DNA of 46,075 nucleotides from the NCBI GenBank assembly GCA_004297775.1, contig SCUE01000014.1, positions 1 through 46,075 of the forward strand. Reading direction: 5' to 3'. A program made the position numbers and the translations under genes. Below, in pieces: positions 42,012-46,075 of this stretch. Source of the DNA: Chloroflexota bacterium (lineage in GTDB: Bacteria > Chloroflexota > UBA6077 > FW602-bin22). The first letter of the stretch is position 1. Each line of letters begins with the position of its first letter. A model generated the notes under the pieces. The model made no database searches, was not told the DNA's origin, and saw nothing but the letters and a program-made list of their open reading frames with translations.

Positions 42012-43928
42012 TCAGGGCGTGCCGATCGTGACTCGCGCGTAGGCTCGCTTGCCGGCGCGAATGGTCGTGCCGTTTGTCACCGCGACAGATGCCGCTCGAT
42101 CTCGGATGGGTGAATCGTCGATCCGCACGGCGCCGCCGTCGATCAGCCGGCGTGCTTCGCCCTTGCTTGTGGCAAGACCAGTCGCGACGAGGAGATCGAC
42201 CGCCGGCCATTCGCCGCCGCGCTCGACGTGCGCCGCCGGCATCTCCTCGGGCGCTTCGCCGCGCTGGACTTCGCGCTCGAAGCGATCGGCCGCGTCACGG
42301 GCGGACTTCTCGCCGTGGTACATCGCCGTGATCGTGTGGGCAAGCCGCTTCTTGATTGCCATGGGATTGATGCCGTTCGCGATCATGTGCCGCAGTTCGT
42401 CGAGCGCGTCGTCGTCCAGATCCGTACACATTTCGAAAAACGTCAGTGTCAGGTCGTCTGAGAGCGACATGACTCGGCCATACATCTCGTACGGCCGATC
42501 GGAAACGCCGATCACGTTGCCGAAACTCTTCGACATCTTGCGGCCGTCGGTGCCGGGAAGAAGTCCGGTGACGAAGACAAACTTCTCCCGATCCAATAGC
42601 GCCCGCGCGAGCGTGCGCCCGGCCAGCATGTTGAAGGTCTGATCGGTGCCGCCCATCTCGCCTTCGACATCGAGCGCGATCGTGTCGTAGCCCTGCAGTA
42701 GCGGGTACATGAACTCGTGCAGGCCAATCGGCTTCTGGTCGGCGATCCGACGCTGAAACATGTCGCGCTGAATCATCTGCTGCACGGTGAAGTTCGCCGC
42801 AAGTTCGATCATCTGGCGGGCCGTCATCGTGTCCCACCACTCTCCGTTGAAGCGAAGCTCGACCGGATTGGGACCGTCGAAGGCGAGGATCTTGGAGGCT
42901 TGCTCCCGGTAGGAGCGCGCGTTCTCCAGGACCTTCTCGTGCGTCAACGGGATGCGGCCGACATCCTTGCCGGTCGGATCGCCGATGCGGCCGGTGAAGT
43001 CGCCAATAAGGAGGACGATCGTGTGCCCGAGCTTCTGCAACTGAGCCAGTTTTCGAATACCGACGGCGTGGCCGATGTGGATGACGGGACTGGTCGGATC
43101 GACGCCGAGGTAGATGCGCATCGGCTTGCCCTCACGAAGGCGGCGGTCGGTCGCCGCGCGCGAGGGGTACAACTCGACGAATCCAGAGGCGAGGATTCGG
43201 TCGATCGCGTCGAGTTCGCGAGGCTCGACGCCGCACTCGACCGAAGGGGTCGCACGATCGACCCGGACGATGCGCGTCCGAGTGGCGCGAGTCGTTCGCA
43301 GCGCCTCCGCCAGTGCGTTTGCGGCTCTTTCGGCGCGCGCGTGACCGTCCGCGTCGACCGAGTCGATAGGGAAAATGACCGTCTTCGACGCGGCCGTGAC
43401 CTTGCCGCGGTCGCCCTGTCGGCCAACCCACCACCGTGTCCGCACTTCGCGTTGGTCGGCGTAGACTGGCTCGCCGGCCGGCACTCGGACGACGCCCGAT
43501 TCGCCCAGGCCGGTGAAGTACTCGTCGCCGCTGGCGAGACGGACGCCGAAATCGCCGCGCAGCCGATCGACATCGTGTGCCCCGACCGGCAGGAGATAGC
43601 GCAGGCTAACCGCGTTCGCAATGTCAACCAGCGGCCCGAGCCTCGGCGCGTCGTCGGCCAGGGCGCGCCGGACCAGCGTCTCGATCGATGGCGGATGGCT
43701 CTTCGGGTCGACGCCGAGGGCGCGCAGCGCGCCGTGCCATGCCTTGACTTCGGTCGAGTGCTCGATGCCGCCGCGATCGAATCGCGCGCGGACCTCGGCG
43801 ACCGCGTCGTCGAGCATCCGCCGTATCGCGTCGGAACCGCCGACGTCTTCGATTGCCTCGGCGACGACGAGTGTCACCGCGGTTTCAGGCACGCGATTCA
43901 AGAGAGCGCCATCGAGGGAAAACCGCAT
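42012..43928 (-). CDS. tyrS: Tyrosyl-tRNA synthetase with N-terminal B3/B4 (PheRS-type editing) domain fusion
   Basis: 638 residues from ATG 43928. Residues ~226-638 are a complete TyrZ-type class I synthetase: 'YLGVDPTSPVIHIGHA' with HIGH at 284-287, 'EFMYPLLQGYD', 'GGTDQTFNML', KMSKS at 464-468, and a C-terminal S4 RNA-binding domain ('EARRLIDGGAVRI'). A normal TyrRS is ~400-420 residues. Residues 1-~222 match the B3/B4 domain of PheRS beta and of stand-alone COG3382 proteins: 'VKAWHGALRALGVDPKSHPPSIETLVRR' (read in parts), 'LGPLVDIANAVSLRYLLPVGAHD' (read in parts), 'SGDEYFTGLGE' and 'VRTRWWVGRQGDRGKVTAAS' (read in parts). No stop or plausible restart separates the halves. TATCAT lies nine bases upstream. 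The B3/B4 part may deacylate mischarged tRNA (inference). Confidence 0.92.
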   Translation of the reverse strand: MRFSLDGALLNRVPETAVTLVVAEAIEDVGGSDAIRRMLDDAVAEVRARFDRGGIEHSTEVKAWHGALRALGVDPKSHPPSIETLVRRALADDAPRLGPLVDIANAVSLRYLLPVGAHDVDRLRGDFGVRLASGDEYFTGLGESGVVRVPAGEPVYADQREVRTRWWVGRQGDRGKVTAASKTVIFPIDSVDADGHARAERAANALAEALRTTRATRTRIVRVDRATPSVECGVEPRELDAIDRILASGFVELYPSRAATDRRLREGKPMRIYLGVDPTSPVIHIGHAVGIRKLAQLQKLGHTIVLLIGDFTGRIGDPTGKDVGRIPLTHEKVLENARSYREQASKILAFDGPNPVELRFNGEWWDTMTARQMIELAANFTVQQMIQRDMFQRRIADQKPIGLHEFMYPLLQGYDTIALDVEGEMGGTDQTFNMLAGRTLARALLDREKFVFVTGLLPGTDGRKMSKSFGNVIGVSDRPYEMYGRVMSLSDDLTLTFFEMCTDLDDDALDELRHMIANGINPMAIKKRLAHTITAMYHGEKSARDAADRFEREVQRGEAPEEMPAAHVERGGEWPAVDLLVATGLATSKGEARRLIDGGAVRIDDSPIRDRAASVAVTNGTTIRAGKRAYARVTIGTP

Positions 43929-43937
43929 CGCCGCCGC

Positions 43938-43943
43938 ATGATA
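43938..43943 (-). promoter_or_regulatory. -10 box (TATCAT) of tyrS
   Basis: TATCAT on the minus strand ends nine bases before ATG 43928, within the 34-base gap after upp, implying a leader of about two bases. No ribosome site is visible before the ATG. Confidence 0.45.
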
Positions 43944-43962
43944 GGCGACGATCGACGGGGCG

Positions 43963-44586
43963 CTAAGGCGTTCCGTAGAGGCGGTCGCCGGCGTCGCCGA
44001 GGCCGGGAATGATGTAGCCGCGATCGTTGAGCCGGTCGTCGATCGCCGCGACGTGGATGTCGATCGTCGGGTGGCGAGAGCCCACCGCGGCGAGTCCCTC
44101 CGGTGCGGCGATCAGGGCCAGGACCGATATGCGCTGGATGCCGGACTCGACCAGCGCATCGATGGCGGCCGCGATCGATCCTCCGGTCGCCAGCATCGGG
44201 TCCAGGACCAGACACATATCGACGGGCGGACTCGGCGGCAACTTGTTGTAGTACGAGATCGGGCGAAGCGTCGTCTCGTCGCGATAGAAGCCGAGGTGAA
44301 ACACCGCTGCGCGTGGCAGGAGCGCCAATGCGCCGTCCACCATGCCGAGCCCGGCGCGCAGGATCGGCACCAGACCGATGCGCGCCGCCAGTCGCTCGCC
44401 GCGCGTCTCGGCGAGCGGCGTCCGCACCGAAATTGGGTCGAGCGGGAGGTCAATCGTCGCTTCGTAGGTCAGGATCGTGGCAAGCTCGCGTGTCAGAGCG
44501 CGAAACGCGGCTGAGTCCGTGTCGGTGGAGCGCAGGCGGCTGACCATGTCACGCGCGAGTGGATGACGCGATGCATAGACCGGCAC
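43963..44586 (-). CDS. upp: Uracil phosphoribosyltransferase
   Basis: GTG 44586 gives 207 residues beginning 'MPVYASRHPLARDMVSRLRS', the normal length and start for the family; the frame is open further upstream (to 44709) but without homology. Motifs: 'ATILTYEATIDLPL' (~40), 'LVPILRAGLGMVDG' (~80), 'YYNKLPPSP', the PRPP loop 'VLDPMLATGGS' and C-terminal 'GYIIPGLGDAGDRLYGT', which binds uracil. It salvages uracil to UMP with PRPP. TACGAT lies 11 bases before the GTG. tyrS follows 34 bases downstream on the same strand. Confidence 0.95.
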   Translation of the reverse strand: MPVYASRHPLARDMVSRLRSTDTDSAAFRALTRELATILTYEATIDLPLDPISVRTPLAETRGERLAARIGLVPILRAGLGMVDGALALLPRAAVFHLGFYRDETTLRPISYYNKLPPSPPVDMCLVLDPMLATGGSIAAAIDALVESGIQRISVLALIAAPEGLAAVGSRHPTIDIHVAAIDDRLNDRGYIIPGLGDAGDRLYGTP

Positions 44587-44671
44587 GGCTCGCCCAGATC
44601 GTATCAAGAGACACTGGACCTGGTGATCCTGGACCTCATGGCGCCCGGCATAGCCACTAAACGACGTGCCG

Positions 44672-44800
44672 ATGCCCGGCTTGCGCGTCCTGGAGAGCGG
44701 GCCGGGCATCGGGTACCTGACGGTGCCGGTAGCCCGACAACTGGGTGTTGTGGTACGGCTCGTCGCGCTCGATCCCCAGGGCGCGATGGTTCTGCGGTAA
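44672..44800 (+). pseudogene. Remnant of a class I SAM-dependent methyltransferase
   Basis: A 42-codon frame (ATG 44672 to TAA) encodes motif I and its surroundings: 'LRVLESGPGIGYLTVPVAR' followed by 'LVALDPQGAMVLR'. This matches 'G-x-R-V-L-E-x-G-x-G-x-G-x-x-T' and the acidic end of beta-2 in UbiE-like enzymes, then stops. The rest of the enzyme is absent. It lies in the 311-base gap between upp and the DUF2933-like gene, which otherwise holds no gene I can support. It may mark an insertion or deletion scar at the border of the DUF2933/lgt segment. Confidence 0.6.
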
Positions 44801-44897
44801 GTCGAGCCCTCAGGGAGTGTTCAGGTTCGGCTCAGGCGGCGCTCAGCGGCGCCCCGTAGAACTTGACTCAAGCGCCGAGGCGCCGAAGGTGAGAGAG

Positions 44898-45158
44898 ATG
44901 CAGACGCAACGCGAGGGGCCAGCGCAGAACCACGGCGGGCACCCATCGTGGATGATGGCGCTGTGCCTACTGCCGATCGCCGCGGTCGTCGCGGTGACGC
45001 TGTTCCAGATCCCCGTCTCGACGGTCCTACTCTACGGGGTGTTCCTGCTATGCCCGCTGATGCACATCTTTATGATGAGGGGCCACGGCCATGGCGCCAG
45101 CGACCACACCGGGCACCACGCGCCCGAGCAGCCGAATCGTCCGAAGACGCTCGGGTAG
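44898..45158 (+). CDS. DUF2933-like small membrane protein
   Basis: 86 residues from ATG 44898, with GAGAG/AGGTGAG just upstream. Two membrane helices ('MMALCLLPIAAVVAVTLF', 'VLLYGVFLLCPLMHIFMM') are followed by a His-rich tail ('GHGHGASDHTGHH'), the DUF2933 pattern. The 'CPLMHIFMMRGHGH' segment could bind Cu or another soft metal. Such genes are often found in metal-resistance islands with lgt paralogues, and an Lgt gene follows after 15 bases. Exact function unknown. Confidence 0.75.
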   Translation: MQTQREGPAQNHGGHPSWMMALCLLPIAAVVAVTLFQIPVSTVLLYGVFLLCPLMHIFMMRGHGHGASDHTGHHAPEQPNRPKTLG

Positions 45159-45173
45159 TCGGAGGCCGAGACG

Positions 45174-45959
45174 ATGATCACGATCGACGTCGATCCAGTG
45201 CTGGTCCACCTCGGGCCGGTCATGCTCTCCTGGTACAGTCTGGCCGTCGCGCTCGGCCTGTTCGTCGGCGTCTGGCTGACGCTTGTCGAGGCGCGGCGCA
45301 AGGGGATCCCGACCGAGCCGATCTTCGACTCGGCGCTCTGGGCGGTCGGCGGTGGTCTGGTCGGGGCGCGACTCCTGCACGTGATCGACCGCTGGGACTT
45401 CTACAGCGCGAACCCCACCCTGATCCCAGCCGTGCAGAACGGCGGTCTAGCGATCCTGGGGGCGATCATCGGTGGGGCGCTTGCCGGAGGCATCGCGGCC
45501 TGGCGCCTGGGGTTACCGATCCGCCGGGTCTTCGACGCGGCGGCCCCGGGGGTCGTGCTGGGCCAGGCGATTGGTCGACTTGGCTGCCTGATCACCGGAG
45601 ACGCGCTGGGTCCCGCCACCGATGGTAGCTGGGGGATCGTCTACCAGAACTCCGGAGCGATGGCGCCGCGGCTCGGCGTGGCGTACCAGCCCACGTTCCT
45701 CTACGAGGCAGGCTGGGACCTCGCCGTCTTCGCGCTGCTCTGGGCAATCCGTCGCCGCGACATACCGAGCGGATACCTCTTCGCCCTCTACGCGGCGCTG
45801 TACGCGGCCGGCAAGTTCGGGTTGACGTTCCTGCGTGCCGAGGCGGTGTGGTTTTGGGGTCTGCAAGAGCCGCAAATCCTTGCCCTGGCCGTCATCGCCG
45901 CCGCGGCCGCGTGGTCGCTGTGGAACCACCGGCAGAACGCGGGCGCGAGCGCGGCCTAG
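45174..45959 (+). CDS. lgt: Prolipoprotein diacylglyceryl transferase-like protein (divergent Lgt)
   Basis: 261 residues from ATG 45174, with GGAGG eight bases upstream. Seven membrane helices. The Lgt signature region 'GQAIGRLGCLITGDALG' (130-146) keeps Arg135. N-terminal 'LGPVMLSWYSLAVALGL' and 'YQPTFLYEAGWDL' also match. In the 'GGLAILGA' loop (90-97) position 95 is Leu where E. coli Lgt has the conserved His103 ('SFHGG'). It transfers diacylglycerol to lipobox Cys if active; the substitution suggests a specialised paralogue, consistent with the DUF2933 partner directly upstream. A housekeeping lgt is probably elsewhere. Confidence 0.88.
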   Translation: MITIDVDPVLVHLGPVMLSWYSLAVALGLFVGVWLTLVEARRKGIPTEPIFDSALWAVGGGLVGARLLHVIDRWDFYSANPTLIPAVQNGGLAILGAIIGGALAGGIAAWRLGLPIRRVFDAAAPGVVLGQAIGRLGCLITGDALGPATDGSWGIVYQNSGAMAPRLGVAYQPTFLYEAGWDLAVFALLWAIRRRDIPSGYLFALYAALYAAGKFGLTFLRAEAVWFWGLQEPQILALAVIAAAAAWSLWNHRQNAGASAA

Positions 45960-45984
45960 AGGGCCGGCCCAGTAATCGTCTCCG

Positions 45985-46006
45985 GTCAACTTATTGACAA
46001 GTTGAC
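45985..46006. promoter_or_regulatory. Inverted-repeat operator with TTGACA boxes
   Basis: A perfect 8-bp inverted repeat, GTCAACTT - 6 bases - AAGTTGAC, overlaps TTGACA at 45994-45999 and touches another at 46002-46007. It is upstream of the gene starting at 46055 and looks like a repressor or metal-regulator site on a promoter. No good -10 is visible 17 bases on. Regulator identity is unknown; an ArsR/SmtB or CsoR type would fit the metal-island guess (inference). Confidence 0.5.
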
Positions 46007-46054
46007 AGTGAGTGATGGAGTCTGTGCTCGGGGCGATAGGCCCGGAGGGTGACG

Positions 46055-46075
46055 ATGCAGCCGGACGTGTGGCGT
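46055..46075 (+). CDS. Start of a gene leaving the window (unidentified)
   Basis: ATG 46055 is preceded by GGAGGG (ending five bases before it) and by the inverted-repeat region. Only seven codons are visible ('MQPDVWR'), too few to name a family. Based on the Lgt/DUF2933 context it may belong to the same accessory operon or be its regulator. Confidence 0.45.

Noticed and set aside
42012..43253. Separate stand-alone tyrS with its own start
   Set aside because: The only internal ATG near the junction is at 'MRIYLGVDP', which would remove the N-terminal helices every TyrRS needs, and the frame is continuous.
42717..44012. 431-codon plus-strand open frame
   Set aside because: Antisense to the tyrS fusion gene, which shows all synthetase motifs.

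Overview
The window is high-GC bacterial DNA, densely coded on both strands. It most likely comes from a Chloroflexota lineage near Thermomicrobia/Sphaerobacter. The clues are very large secreted proteins with Thr-Pro ('TPTPTAT') linkers, an F420/LLM-type oxidoreductase, a CxxC...CxxC zinc-ribbon protein with a Gly-rich middle, an adenylate cyclase-AAA-TPR giant regulator, and many GTG/TTG starts, some on apparently leaderless genes. The lineage is inferred from style and not from a marker gene.

Layout. 1-11.8 kb: a 5'-truncated giant cell-surface protein (Ig-like repeats, FN3, carboxypeptidase-regulatory-like and pre-peptidase-like domains, TP linkers), then a secreted glycoside-hydrolase-like protein that carries a copy of the same C-terminal module. 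11.9-16.5 kb: a small helical unknown and a 1,296-residue zinc-ribbon/class III cyclase/AAA/TPR protein. 16.5-17.8 kb (minus): a polyprenyl-phosphate sugar transferase with an overlapping GtrA-family membrane protein. 17.8-21.2 kb: a degenerate DnaC/IstB-like protein, a cupin, a secreted TPR protein overlapping trxA, and a cell-wall amidase. 21.2-24.3 kb: a small Cys protein, a ComEA-like protein, and a minus-strand operon of two ABC ATPases (one fused to an AbrB-like domain) plus a lone RCK-N/TrkA protein. 24.4-33.9 kb: asparagine synthetase, LLM oxidoreductase, a YcaQ/AlkX-type DNA glycosylase relative, heparinase II/III-like protein, aquaporin-family channel, and ComEC with a decayed metallo-beta-lactamase-like tail. 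33.9-37.3 kb: a Phd/VapC-type toxin-antitoxin pair and two GT4 glycosyltransferases. 37.4-41.3 kb: a family 5 peptide-type ABC importer (binding lipoprotein and two permeases, no ATPase). 41.4-44.6 kb: zinc-ribbon protein with terminator, then upp and a tyrosyl-tRNA synthetase on the minus strand. 44.6-46.1 kb: a methyltransferase remnant, DUF2933-like membrane protein, divergent Lgt, and a strong inverted repeat before a gene that leaves the window.

Themes. Several genes concern the cell surface and polysaccharides (giant surface protein, GH, GT2/GtrA, heparinase-like, GT4s, amidase). ComEA and ComEC suggest DNA uptake, although they are 9.5 kb apart. The most unusual single gene is the tyrosyl-tRNA synthetase, whose N-terminal ~220 residues look like a B3/B4 domain (the PheRS-beta editing domain, COG3382 type). 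That would be an aminoacyl-tRNA synthetase carrying an editing-like module borrowed from another synthetase class. All family names come from reading motifs by eye; no database search was run.
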